A stretch of 64,000 bases of DNA from Epiperipatus broadwayi (taxonomy: Eukaryota > Onychophora > Udeonychophora > Euonychophora > Peripatidae): the NCBI GenBank assembly GCA_028023455.1, contig JAQFVV010006216.1:4234877-4298876 (forward strand), read 5' to 3'. A model generated the notes under the pieces. It searched no databases. It saw nothing but the letters and a program-made list of their open reading frames with translations, and was not told where the DNA came from. Shown piece after piece: positions 46,720-57,212 of this stretch. The translations under genes were made by a program, and so were the position numbers. Every line of letters begins with the position of its first letter. The stretch's first letter is position 1.

Positions 46720-47340
46720 AAAACATTAGGAAAATAAATATGCACAGTCATATGATTGAAAATGAAAATGCAAGCCTCAGAAATAGAGAAAATATTCTGA
46801 TTGAGGGACAGGAGAAAGAACAAACAAGTCTCCAATAAAAAAAACTGATAGAAAAACTTCAAAATCAAAATACATGGCCACAAAACTTGAAAATCAAAAT
46901 GTTAGAAAAACTAGCAAATCAAAATTAAGATACAGCCATAAATCTGAAAATCAAATTAAAATGCTTGAAAAGCTGGAAAATCAAATTAAAAAGGGCTATG
47001 AGTATTTGAGGGAAGAGATTATAAAAGCATTAGAAGAATTTGTCATAGATTGAGAATAGATTAGATGAATCATGCCGGAGATGAACCAAAATAAAATAGA
47101 GCAAGAAAGGAAAATAGAATGCTTGCATGATGTTATAGAGGAAGTAAAAATAGGTCACAGTACATTAGAGCAGGTACAGATGATAAGTGACTGGCTATGC
47201 TAAACACAAATAGAGATGATAGAATTAATCTTAAAATAAGTGAATAAAATAAAGATAAAAGGGGAATCAGCAATGATTCAGATGACATTAAACAACAAAG
47301 GATTAACTCAGACATTGCAGTATGTTACAGTTTAAATAAG
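46720..47340 (+). pseudogene. Decayed coiled-coil ORF (gag or LINE ORF1-like)
   Basis: The plus strand shows broken but coherent coding sequence rich in Glu, Lys, Asn, Leu and Ile. Examples are ENENASLRNRENILIEGQEK (about 46755), MLEKLENQIKKGYEYLREEI (about 46960-47020) and IEQERKIECLHDVIEEVK (about 47097-47150). Heptad-like spacing suggests coiled coil. The repeated words AAAATCAAA and GAAAATCAAATT show that the segment grew by short internal duplications. Such coiled coils occur in retrotransposon gag and LINE ORF1 proteins, but no diagnostic domain is present, so the identity is a guess. The minus-strand frames at 46590 and 47133 are shadows. Confidence 0.35.
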
Positions 47341-48499
47341 CAATTATATATCAACACTGATTCACTCAAATTTTGCAAGTCTTGTTATTTTTTAGATGAT
47401 CTTTTCAAGGTTTTTATACAATTTTTTAGGGGGATAGGAGGAGCGCTAAATAGAATTGCATAGACATAGTTTTTTTCCAAATGGAATTTCTGTCCCAAAT
47501 TCAGTGTTCTAAAGTGACTCTTCAATTAATCCTAAGCAAATTAATGTAGTAGAATGGTGGTCTAGAGTTCAAAGTCCACGGATCACAATCCAGTTATATC
47601 ACTTCTGGTGCTCAAACTTACAAACCTCTGAGTAATAGTTCAGTTAATTTTCTACTAAGTCCTATTCTGTTCTCATCATTGCACTTTCTCAACTCTCGTA
47701 TATATGATACAAAAAAAGATTGGAATCAGAATTATTCAGTATATGATTCAAATTTGAAATGTGTTTGCACAAATTCACAATCTAATTGTCATAGTTAAGT
47801 TATTGAAGTTTAAAAAAAAAAAAAATTATCAAATGAGAAAAAAGTATTACAAATAAGACTGAAAAGATTGTACTAAGAAACAGCAATTAATTTTGATGAG
47901 CAAGATCAAAATCAAGGTACCAGGAGAAACTTAATTATTTGCAATCATATGTACTGCCAATAGTCAATCCTGTTAGTAGCCTGTATTTCATGTTTACTGT
48001 AATACATCATTTATAGACAAATATTTTTCTCCACTTGTAAAATTATACTTATATGAAATAATTTTAAATTATAATTTGATCTTCAAGCATCAAATTTTCT
48101 CACATATTTGCCACCATCCATTTTAAATATTAATGATCATTATTAATCATTTATTAAGCTAGAGATTGTTTTTATTCCTATATTTCAAGAATATGTGGTA
48201 CAAGTTTTATCTAAAAATATATATATTTACATAGATATATAAATGTAAAAAAATTACATATTTTTTAAAAGAGAATTCCCCAGAAAAGTAAACTGTTTAT
48301 TTCATGCTTATATATATATATATTACCAATTATTTGTAATGGCAATTTCTTTTTTCTTCATATTTAGATTATGATTTTGAAAACAATTGTTTAATAAGTA
48401 TATAGATATATAATTCTTTTTTGAATTGATCAAATAATGACATATTTAAAAATAAAATTCTATTTCTGTTAGATTTTATGTATGTTATTCATTTTGACA
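47341..48499. other. AT-rich DNA upstream of NUDCD2
   Basis: This should contain the intron preceding the coding exon. The first exon and promoter were not identified. Confidence 0.5.
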
Positions 48500-48511
48500 T
48501 TTATTTTGCAG
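48500..48511 (+). promoter_or_regulatory. 3' splice site (acceptor) before NUDCD2 start
   Basis: TTTATTTTGCAG, a pyrimidine-rich tract ending in CAG, stands 10 bases before the ATG at 48522. It implies a non-coding first exon upstream and an intron in the 5' untranslated region. Confidence 0.6.
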
Positions 48512-48521
48512 AGGCAAATCT

Positions 48522-48983
48522 ATGGCTCACTTTGATGAAAAGAGTGGCTTAATTGTTTGTGGTACTCCTTGGGGTCATTGGTGGCAGACCATGGATGAAG
48601 TATATGTAGAAATTAATATTCCTGAAGGAACATCAATCAAAGAAATAAAATGTGAATTTAAACCAAAATATCTAAAATGCATAGTGAAAGGAAAAATTCT
48701 TATTGATGGTACTCTCTGGAATACAGTTATCGCTGATGATTGTTTATGGACTTTAGATGATAAGAAAGTATTGCAAATTCTATTGCCGAAAGCAGAAGCA
48801 TCTGCCAAAAATTGTTGGCGTGGTTTACTCACAAATGAATTTGTAGCAGATATGTTTACTTTTGATCAAATGGAACAAAAATTGACACTGCAAAAATTCC
48901 AGTATGAAAATCCTGGATTTAATTTCAGCAATGCTGTAATTTCTGGAAATTATAGTGGGGGTGGTCCTGTGTTGAATTCATAA
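48522..48983 (+). CDS. NUDCD2: NudC domain-containing protein 2
   Basis: A 153-residue protein that matches animal NUDCD2 over its whole length (the human protein is 157 residues). NUDCD2 is a cytoplasmic CS-domain cochaperone that works with HSP90 and helps stabilise LIS1, a dynein regulator. The N-terminus FDEKSGLIVCGTPWGHWWQT is the family's conserved start, followed by a p23/CS-type beta-sandwich (about residues 14-105) with VYVEINIPEGT, the IADDCLWTLDDKK strand and the NCW motif. The C-terminal helix LTLQKFQYENPGFNFS and ISGNYSGGGP are also typical. The ATG is supported by co-linear alignment from the first residues. No introns interrupt the coding region, although vertebrate genes have several. 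The frame is intact, a splice acceptor precedes it, and AATAAA follows 34 bases after the stop. The intronless coding part could reflect an ancient retrocopy or intron loss. Confidence 0.93.
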   Translation: MAHFDEKSGLIVCGTPWGHWWQTMDEVYVEINIPEGTSIKEIKCEFKPKYLKCIVKGKILIDGTLWNTVIADDCLWTLDDKKVLQILLPKAEASAKNCWRGLLTNEFVADMFTFDQMEQKLTLQKFQYENPGFNFSNAVISGNYSGGGPVLNS

Positions 48984-49016
48984 AAAGAAAATGTATGAAT
49001 GTTAATGTATTTGTAT

Positions 49017-49022
49017 AATAAA
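49017..49022 (+). terminator. Poly(A) signal of NUDCD2
   Basis: AATAAA 34 bases after the stop codon, followed within 20 bases by a T/GT-rich stretch (CTTGTTCAATTTTTTTATTC), as expected for a cleavage site. Confidence 0.8.
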
Positions 49023-49039
49023 ACTTGTTCAATTTTTTT

Positions 49040-50177
49040 ATTCTATTTTCTTAAAAATTTTGATATTGTTATACGTATTGATTTCTCCTGAAACAATTAT
49101 TCACTCATATTCAAATCTATTTTTATATTTATATCTTTGAGAATAATTTCAATGGCAATCATGGCCAAAAATAGATGAATTAAGTTATTTATTTATCAGA
49201 AGAAAAAACAATATTGAAAAACAATACTTATAAATTGACAATTTTTACTATAGTTACATATAAAGAATAAATAAAATAGTAAAAACTTATCATCTGTGAT
49301 TTTATATTTAATAATAATTGCAACACATGTGAATATATTTTGTTTCAAGATGTTATTAAAAAGTTTTCTATTAATTTGAATGTGTTATAATTTAGAAATT
49401 TCTATTGCATACAATTTTAATGATGTAATTTTTTGGTTATTATTTATTAGCACACTTCACAAAGAAAAAAAAAGTTATGAATAAAATTTATCAAAAATTT
49501 CTTCCTAGCAAAGAATGATGACAACTTCTCAGCTTGGATCATCTATTGTCACTTGAGGAACTACCATACAGTGACCACTACCAAAGATTTTAAAATAAGA
49601 CATTTTTCAGATTTTGGATAAACAAAAGAATCTACGATTTCTTTTCGATAAATTTGATGCATTATTTTGAAATAAGATATTTTGCAGATTTTGGCAAAAC
49701 AACAGTCAGAAAGAATGATTAAACATTTTATTAAAATTGTCTAAACTTTTTTAAAACAGTTTGTATTATTTTGAGAAAAAACAAGCACATGGTGATTATT
49801 TTAACTTCATTTGATTTGTTTACAAAAATTTTCACTTAATCCATTAGGTTTTTTTTTTTTTTTTAGTTCTTTTATAGATAAACATTCTTAGTGCTTTAAA
49901 TGACACCTCTCCCATGTAGTATTTCAATTGAAACACACAAAATTATTATTTTCACTTTATCTAGCGAATACTTGACTTGAACTCTCAAAGAAAAAAAAAC
50001 TTGTGTAAACTAATGTAAATTAACAAAAGACCAATTCTACAAAGTAACAAAATGTAGTTTGATTTAAAAATAATAAATCTGAAAAATGCTACCCCTCAAT
50101 GCCATAGCATTTCAACATTCCATTGTAATCATTTATTTATTTTTAAAAAAAAAATTACTTTAAAAAATTCATTTTGT
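49040..50177. other. AT-rich non-coding DNA with a dispersed repeat
   Basis: No gene. About 76 bp at 49369-49444 (TTTCTATTAATTT, ATAATTTAGAAATTT, TATTGCATACAA) recur at 51809-51886 in the same direction with roughly 85 per cent identity. The two copies flank the Penelope-like element at 50178-51543. Confidence 0.6.
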
Positions 50178-50329
50178 AATTTTCTTATTTCAAATAATTT
50201 TTTACTTTTGGGAAATATATATATTCTAGCACGTGTGCGGCACAACTGTCCCCAAAAGCTATAAAGTGTTATAAAATAGGTAACTAAAAACAAATGAACT
50301 GAGCACTTTCAAAGGATTTGCCTTCATAA

Positions 50330-50730
50330 TCATAGCTTGCTACTACGTTTAATGACATGCAATTATGCTAATTCCATTTCTTCGATAAAGCATAGCACGT
50401 GTCCGTCCTATTTATGGCATCTTTGTCCCATGAGATGAAGAAGGCCTCTTTGACTTTTCTTTTAAAGTCATGTCTCTCTCTATGAACGATTGTGGGATTG
50501 TCTGGAATGCACTCGTGGTGACTTGTGCTCTGGTGCTGATAGAAAACTGAATAGGTGGAAGGATCGTTGAGAGCTCTATTGTATGAATATTTATGTTGTG
50601 CTAATCATGTGGACAAAGATGGTCTGCTTTCCCCATAATATGTGCCTTTACAATTACTGTTGGAACATGCAATGTTATATACTGTATGGGGATCTGTAAA
50701 AGTGGAGTTTGGTCTTTAGTATTTAGACAC
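50330..50730 (-). pseudogene. Penelope-like GIY-YIG nuclease, minus arm
   Basis: The minus strand encodes the same nuclease end as the plus arm but better preserved at its start: CSNSNCKGTYYGESRPSLST (near 50650) carries the GTYYGE motif of the GIY-YIG fold and the following conserved Arg/Ser helix. Then come ALNDPS, IVHRERHDFKRKVKEAFFIS (near 50450) and a stop. It lacks all reverse-transcriptase sequence. Similarity between arms is high but not complete. Confidence 0.68.
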
Positions 50731-51406
50731 CATATATACCCTCAATCTAACCAATAGAACATAAATTATCCTGCCTAGCATCTTTTTTGCACAGAAACGG
50801 ACTGTTATGTAAAATTGAGGCAGACACAAAAGCAAATGTAATAGAATACAGAGATGACTTATTGAATTTAGGGTTCAGACAGTCCATTGTTGCCAAAAAA
50901 TTTTTACATATTCAGAATAAACAGCTTAACACTCGCATCACACAGGATAAACCCAGATTATTGCTTCCATATATATCCAATTTACACAGAAAATTTGCAT
51001 TCCATCCTCAACAAGGTATCGGCTTTGTTTCCGAACCCCCCCCCCCAAACTCTAACAATTTAATTAACAATACTAAAGACCAAACTCCATTTTCACAGAC
51101 CCCCATACAGTATATATTGCATGCTCCAACAATAATTCTAAAGGCACATATTTTGGAAAAGCAGAGCATCTTTGTCCACGTGACTAGCACAACATAAATA
51201 TTCATACAATAGAGCTCTCAATGATCCACCTATTCAGTTTTCTATCAGCACAATCGTGCATAGAGAGAGACATAATCGTGCATAGAGAGAGACATGACCT
51301 TAAAAGAAAAATCAAAGAGGCCATCTTCATCTCACGAGACAAAGATGCCTTAAATAGGAAGGACGTGCTATGCTTTATCGAAGAAATGGAATTAGCATAT
51401 CATTAA
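50710..51406 (+). pseudogene. Penelope-like RT end and GIY-YIG nuclease, plus arm
   Basis: The plus strand encodes the connector between reverse transcriptase and nuclease: YRDDLLNLGFRQSIVAKKFL, then LLLPYISNLHRKFAF, PNSNNLINNTKDQTPF and TPIQYI. This order (LPYI..., NLLINTKD) is that of Penelope-like proteins. The nuclease itself is split by frameshifts: a GTY-G motif region near 51140-51170 in another frame, then ERHDLKRKIKEAIFISRDKD and the end LCFIEEMELAYH (51221-51406). A 22-base duplication (ATCGTGCATAGAGAGAGACA twice near 51252-51292) further disrupts it. Confidence 0.7.
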
Positions 51407-51543
51407 ATGTAGTAGGAAGCTGTGATTATGAAGGCAAAATCCTTTGAAAGTGCTCAGCTCATTTGTTTTTAGTTATCTATTTTATAACACTTTATAGCTT
51501 TTGGGAACAGTTGCGCCTCACATGCGCTACAATTTTCTTATTT

Positions 51544-52325
51544 GTAATCTTTATTTTTTAAAAAAAATAACGTATACAAGTAAATATATATTTGCATAAC
51601 TAATTTGTATTTTTCTTATTTAATTATTAAATTTTTTACTATCTGTCAATTGTATTCTGAAAAAAATACATTTTAATTAAATTTGTTTACATAAGACACT
51701 ACTTTATTTTTGTTTGTAAACAAACAAAAATCAAAACAACATACTTTCACTATCTGATTTATTTATCGCTATTCCTTCAAGTGTCAATAAATGTCCCTGA
51801 GTATCTAGAAAGTTTTCTATTAATTTTAAAGGGCTATAATTTAGAAATTTTTATTGCATACAAATTTTATGCATGTAATTTTTTTTGGCTATTGGTTAAA
51901 ATGGTAACCTCTTATCATTTTGATTCTTTTTGAATAACAAAAAGTTTTTTAATTTCTACAATACTGTACTTTATATAAATCTTGAATTAAAAAAATATGA
52001 TGGACTATATGCTTTCAATATATTTAAAAAAAAAAAAAATTTTGCAAAACGTAAAACCTCTTCCATTTTTTTCAATTTCTGATTATTTGTAATAATTATA
52101 GAAATTCTTTCCTCGAATTCAATACATTTTGATTACATTCAACATTTTATGATTTCCTTTAATGCTTATAATTTTTCTTTTGACCAAGATTAAAAAAATG
52201 AAAATCAAATACAATAAATACATGGCCCCTTAGTATCTGTTTCTATGGATTATTGATCATTAGCTTTTATATGTTTATTTTCATTGTATATAAAATAAAT
52301 AAATCTATTGAATATAATTTTATGC
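51544..52325. other. AT-rich non-coding DNA
   Basis: Holds the second copy of the dispersed repeat (51809-51886) and otherwise nothing recognised. Confidence 0.55.
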
Positions 52326-52455
52326 ATTAATTTTATATATTTTTTTTATTGTGTCATAGCATCAGCTGGGAAGTGAACTGCTAACCTGGGACAACTGCTT
52401 GTAAAACAGCTGTCGATGACCTCTCAACCACCAATGCTTGACTATTAATTTTATA
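52326..52455 (-). mobile_element. tRNA-derived short SINE, copy 3
   Basis: On the minus strand: GCATTGGTGGTTGAGAGGTC (A-box part), a worn B box (GCAGTTCACTTCC), GATGCTATGACAC and an A-rich tail. A 12-bp direct repeat ATTAATTTTATA (52326-52337 and 52444-52455) marks the insertion. It is the most diverged of the three copies in the B box, but its target duplication is perfect. Confidence 0.75.
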
Positions 52456-54779
52456 ATATTTAAATTAGCAAAGATCTGAGCATAAGTTTTATTTATTCCA
52501 AAATAATTTAACTCTTTGCATTCAATTATTGATTTTGTTATAAGAATTTATTGTGTCTCATAAATTTTATATCTAAGAAGAAAACTAATTCTAGGTTGTT
52601 TTTTTCATGTCTATTGTGATTGTAATAGCTGATCTACATAAATTATCATCTGAAAAATAGATCCTTACTAATGTTTATATTCAGAGCTTTCAGTCACTGT
52701 TAATTCACACAGAACAGATAAAATTTACCTCCCCCCATATATTTTTGTAAAGAATTATGAAACATTAACTGTTGAAAAAATCCTTTCCAGAAATTTATTA
52801 ATTTAAAAATGTATATAAAAATCAATTTAAAAAGAACTAATACATTCTGTGCATAAGTATAAGGCATATAGATATTTTAATGTAAAACATCAAGGAAAAA
52901 ATAATTTTAAAAAAACGAACATCGATTTACATATAAATATCAGATAATATCAGTAAATAAAAAATGTAATTTCATTACAGTAAAATTCTGCAATAGACTT
53001 GAATTACAATTGTTACATATATGCTAAAACATTTACAAAAGTACATTTTCTCAGTCAAAGGTAAAAAAAATGAAATAGTTACAGTTTAAACCAAATTCCA
53101 CACATCAATATTTACATACATGCGTATATATGAGATTTATCACTATTTTCTCTATAGTTAAAAGTTTTTAAATGGCCCTCTGCAAAACAAAGACCTTTCT
53201 AATATCCTCTACAGAGAATAATGAAAAAGACTAATACTCCCACACTAGTTAAAAATTGAGTGGTTCTATACATTCTAGCTAAGAATGATTACATGGTTCT
53301 GATATAGTCAGGTACCATCATTACATTTTATGTCCTTTTAAACAATATAGCAAGGTCATGAAACTATATTGTGATAACTAATTGATAAATTTAAGATTTA
53401 ACATACTTTACATATAGTTACTTAAATATTTTAAAAAAAAATAGAACAAAATAAAATATAAATAAACTGTATTCTTCACTTATGTTGTTAGAATGTTTTT
53501 TTTTTTTTGATAAATATAAAAATAAATTTGGTGTTCATCATTTAGGCCTCGTGATCTCAGAATGCTAATGTTTTTATCCTAAGAAAGTTGTTGACTTGTA
53601 TACCTTGGGTAATTGGTTTGAAAATAGGATCTGATTGTCACTACTTAAGTGTATTTCAAATCAAGACTTATCCCCATCATTAATAGAGAATATATGACTG
53701 GCTCAATCATCTATTCAGATGAATCATCAGCCTACAGTGACCTTAATGCCAGGGGATTTAAGATCCAATGGTCAATCATCAATTTTGATTGTTTCATTTG
53801 TTTTATTTATAATTGTATTGAATAAATAAAAAAAATAGAATTTCTTATATGAAAAACAAATTTGCAGTTTTGGCCTTATGTTTTCATAAAAGTTGATAAT
53901 ACAATTGACTATATTTTTGTCTCAATTTTTCAAAACCAAAGAAGAAATTTAAACATAGTAATAAAATTTCCAAATCTATCAATTACAAGTCATAAAAGGT
54001 TTGAAATTATACATTTAATTACAAATTAATTTCTAAGATAATATTAGATACATCAAAATAAAAAGAAACACTTGATCATATTACCCCACCTCCCTTGGAT
54101 TATCATTTTCAAAACCATATATAAAATGAAAAAGACAAATATTAAAAGTTTGAAACAAATCTGTCAATTACAAGTAATGTTTTAAATTACACATTCAATT
54201 TATAAGTTAATTTGTAAATCAGTATTACATAGTATGACAAAATTTTTTGCAAAATATGCTAAATCTTAAATTTATCAATTAGTCATCCCAGTATTGTTTC
54301 ATGACATCAAAGCTGTATTTAAAAAATTCAAACATAAAATGAAATATAAATATATGATTATATCAGTACAAATTATATTCTCAGATTATGAACAAAAACT
54401 GATGTGTTAACCATTACAAAAAAACAAAAAAAAAACATACAATAGATTATTTTTGATTCATGGTGATTAGAATTTAATCTTTCATTCTATAGATTATTCA
54501 GATAAAAAAATTAAAGTAATTAGTTTCATAGTGATTAAAATAAATTAAGCTCTGAAAAAGTCTGTCTATTAACATTCAAAGATCAAAATATATGAAAGTC
54601 AGAAATCACTAGCAAATAGGTGCATATTTATATTTTATTGAGTTATTTACTAATTTATTATTATATATTGACAAAAATTGATAATAAAATTTTCAAAATA
54701 ATTTGATAAACTACCATCCAGAGAATTTATATGAAACAAAATGTCTGAAAATATTCTTTAAATTTAATTCTCATGGATC
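52456..54779. other. AT-rich non-coding DNA
   Basis: No gene. An inverted pair of about 36 bp (53373-53408 and 54252-54287, CTAATTGATAAATTTAAGAT) and a diverged direct repeat (53975-54050 and 54164-54232) suggest an old, unrecognised repeat between 53370 and 54290. Confidence 0.45.
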
Positions 54780-55657
54780 ATGTAGTGCAGGGATGCCCAA
54801 CCCGTAGCTCGCGAGTCACATGTGGCTTGCGTAACTGTTTAATGTGGCTCGAATTGCACTCTTCAAAAAAATTGATAAAACATTTTATGTTCCTTGATGG
54901 CACATGCACACACTAAAAAATAAACATTTTTACAATACAAACAATAACGATATGCAGTGTCAGGTTTCACATTAAATAAAATATATTTTTCCTGTAATTG
55001 TAATTTATATGTATGTTACCAAATTTTTAATAAATAAAATGTATTTACATTTTTTTTTCTTTTTAACATATTACACCATTTTTTTTTTTTGCTGTACACG
55101 TTTGGTTTGGTACTATATATATATATTGTGTTTAGTGCTCTTGTATATATTGTTGTTTTTATCGAAAGATCCTTGTAGACGTTTGGTTTGGTGCTGTATA
55201 TATATTGTGTTTAGTGCTGGAAATAGTTTTTATCGAGATAGATCCATGTACACGTATATATTTTGCTGTATATATCGATGTTTAGTGCTGTAAACAGTTG
55301 TTTTTATCCGTGTACACGTATATATTTTGCTGTATATATATATTGATGTTTAGTGCTGTAAATAGTTGTTTTTATCGAGATAGATTCATGTACACATTAT
55401 ATTTTGCTGTATATATTGATGTTTTCATCGAGAAAGATCCGTGTACACGTTATTTTGGCCACATTAGAAACGGCGGATTGATACCAATGTGAATAGGCCA
55501 TCCCCCCCACCTATCTCCCTACATTGCAGGTTTAGTACCCAAGTACCATGTTTATAAATGTAATATGAAAAATGTAATATATAATTGTGGCTCCCCAAAT
55601 TTTTTTAAATTCTCAACTGGCTCGCATCAAGTTAAAGGTTGGGCACCTGATGTAGTG
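54780..55657. mobile_element. Non-autonomous hAT-type DNA transposon
   Basis: An 862-bp element (54788-55649) with terminal inverted repeats CAGGGATGCCCAACC and GGTTGGGCACCTG is flanked by a perfect 8-bp duplication ATGTAGTG (54780-54787 and 55650-55657). An 8-bp duplication and CAGGG...CCCTG-like ends are diagnostic of hAT elements. Subterminal GTGGCTTGCG/GTGGCTCG motifs occur near both ends and could be transposase-binding sites. There is no transposase gene; the interior holds AT-rich DNA and a minisatellite. The frames at 55009 and 55298 run through that repeat and are not genes. Confidence 0.92.
55093..55455. repeat. Minisatellite inside the hAT element
   Basis: Six degenerate units begin near 55093, 55174, 55247, 55311, 55389 and 55442 with TGTACACGT or a variant. 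They share TTTGCTGTATATAT, GATGTTTAGTGCTGTAAA and TTTTTATCGAGATAGATCC. Unit length varies from about 53 to 81 bp. Confidence 0.85.
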
Positions 55658-55904
55658 TATAAGGAATTTTTAAAATTTATTAGTCTTCAAATAATTTCAT
55701 GATTTCAAGATAAAAATTATCAATGCTAAAATATAATAACTAACAATGACACATTTTTTCTTATAATACTCTACTAGTTTGTAAAAAAAACAAGTCTTAA
55801 AAAATGTGATATGTTGGACTATTTCCATCATCTATCAGTAAATGTTCAATGTATAGAAAATTTTAAACTTAAATTTTTGAAAATAGATAACACAGATTAG
55901 TAAT

Positions 55905-55950
55905 GACATATTTCAAATAGTAATAGTCTCCATTCTTCTTCAGGTGTTGC
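55905..55950 (-). ncRNA. Hammerhead-like motif, left arm of foldback
   Basis: The minus strand has CTGAAGA (55937-55943), then GAAA and ATGTC. It mirrors the right-arm motif with several substitutions, and stem II is poor. Confidence 0.33.
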
Positions 55951-56110
55951 TGGCTTGACCAGTGCATAGGAGTCCTTAAATCATCTTTAGATTCTCGAAC
56001 ATCAAATTTAAGGCAAATGCTCTTAACAGCTATTCTGTCAAAGAATAACTCAGTTGATTAGAGTGCATGTCTTACATTCGAGAATCTAAAGGTGCATTGG
56101 TCAGGCCAGC

Positions 56111-56160
56111 AACACCTGAAGAGTGGGAAATAATACTACTTGAAACATTGTCATTACTAA
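56111..56160 (+). ncRNA. Hammerhead-like motif, right arm of foldback
   Basis: CTGAAGA (56116-56122), possible stem II GTGG/CTAC, GAAAC (56142-56146), loop ATT, GTC (56150-56152). Stem I could not be paired convincingly. Confidence 0.4.
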
Positions 56161-56483
56161 GCTGTGTTGTCTGTTTGTGTGTTATTATTAAAAAAATGTA
56201 TTTGAAAAGTTTAATTTTCTATACATTCAACATTTATTGATAGATGACAGAAATAATCCAACATATTACATCTAATATACCATCATCACAAACCTTCAGA
56301 GAAAGCTTTAAAAAAACTTCATCAGAAATGTGTACAAACTTTTCATCAAGAGTTTATTAGCAAGAAAGATATAATACCAAAATCATTTTATTTTGCTGCA
56401 ATATCTTATGTAAATACAATTTATTCAAACCCTTTGAACACTTTTTAGCAAAACCTTTTATTTGTACATATATACATGCACCT

Positions 56484-56516
56484 ACGTTTCAACTGTCCTG
56501 CAGTCTTCTTCAGAGT
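56484..56516 (-). ncRNA. Hammerhead-like motif in Penelope tail
   Basis: On the minus strand: CTGAAGA (56507-56513), hairpin ACTG-CAGGA-CAGT, GAAAC (56486-56490), then GTAGG. The core strands and a 4-bp stem II are present. Stem III and the cleavage triplet are unclear. Confidence 0.45.
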
Positions 56517-57212
56517 TATGATATAATAAAATAAAATACATAACGATATAAATAATACCATAAAAATATAAACTAAAAATATATAAAAAAACCTAATAAA
56601 ACATAATCAAACCCAAATAAAATAATCCAGTTAATATAAAATAAAATATGGAAAATAAATATAAATTATACATGTATATTCCTAACTATACATACATTTT
56701 CAAGAACAACTATTAATCCAAATATATAATTCATTTTTATTAATTTTAACAATCTAATTATTTCTATTCCTTATAAACTTGAATTTATGGTTATTGACTC
56801 CATCTCGATAAAATAATTTTTATTCATATAATTGTCAGTTCAACAGCAATTCATTTATTAATATTCTTTTAATTTTTAAATCGTAATATCTATGATTTCC
56901 TTACTCATTCTTCTGTTAAAAATATTTTATATTATTTTTTAATATCTAAAAACCTATAAACATTATAATCTTTAAACTTATCCAATTTACTGTAATCTCT
57001 TGAAAACAAAAAAATGTTTGTTTCAAAAAATTATCTTATAACCTAGCACCCTTTATTACATATTTAAACTAAACACATTCCCTAAAACTCTTTAATTATA
57101 TATATATTTATTTTATACACTAACTTTTTTATTACTATATAATTATAAATTTATATTATACTGCTTTATATATAAATATGCTAAGCTCTTACTAATATGT
57201 AATATCTATATA

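Larger units (their letters stand above)
50178..51543 (+). mobile_element. Penelope-like retroelement fragment with inverted ends
   Basis: A perfect 13-bp direct repeat AATTTTCTTATTT (50178-50190 and 51531-51543) encloses two inverted arms, about 50227-50730 (minus) and 51060-51525 (plus). Both encode the C-terminal nuclease end of a Penelope-like protein plus the 3' untranslated region. The plus arm extends further upstream into the end of the reverse transcriptase. Inverted or partial terminal copies and variable target duplications are usual for Penelope-like elements. The coding parts have stops and frameshifts. The family differs from the ones at 13300 and 59341. Confidence 0.75.
55803..56272. 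mobile_element. Foldback element with hammerhead-like motifs
   Basis: Positions 55803-56003 and 56075-56272 are imperfect reverse complements: they share ATATGTTGGAYTATTTC, GTATAGAAAATT, CAGGTGTTGCTGGC and TTTAGATTCTCGA. A spacer of about 70 bp separates them. Each arm, read outward from the centre, carries CTGAAGA and, 19-25 bases on, GAAAY followed by TGTCATTACTAA. This is the core layout of a hammerhead with a GTC cleavage triplet, and it resembles the 3' region of the Penelope-like element at 11060-14960. No protein is encoded. It is probably a pair of Penelope tails or a related ribozyme-bearing repeat. Confidence 0.6.

Noticed and set aside
48575-48832. 85-codon minus-strand frame
   Set aside because: Lies entirely antisense to the NUDCD2 coding exon and has no known homologue.
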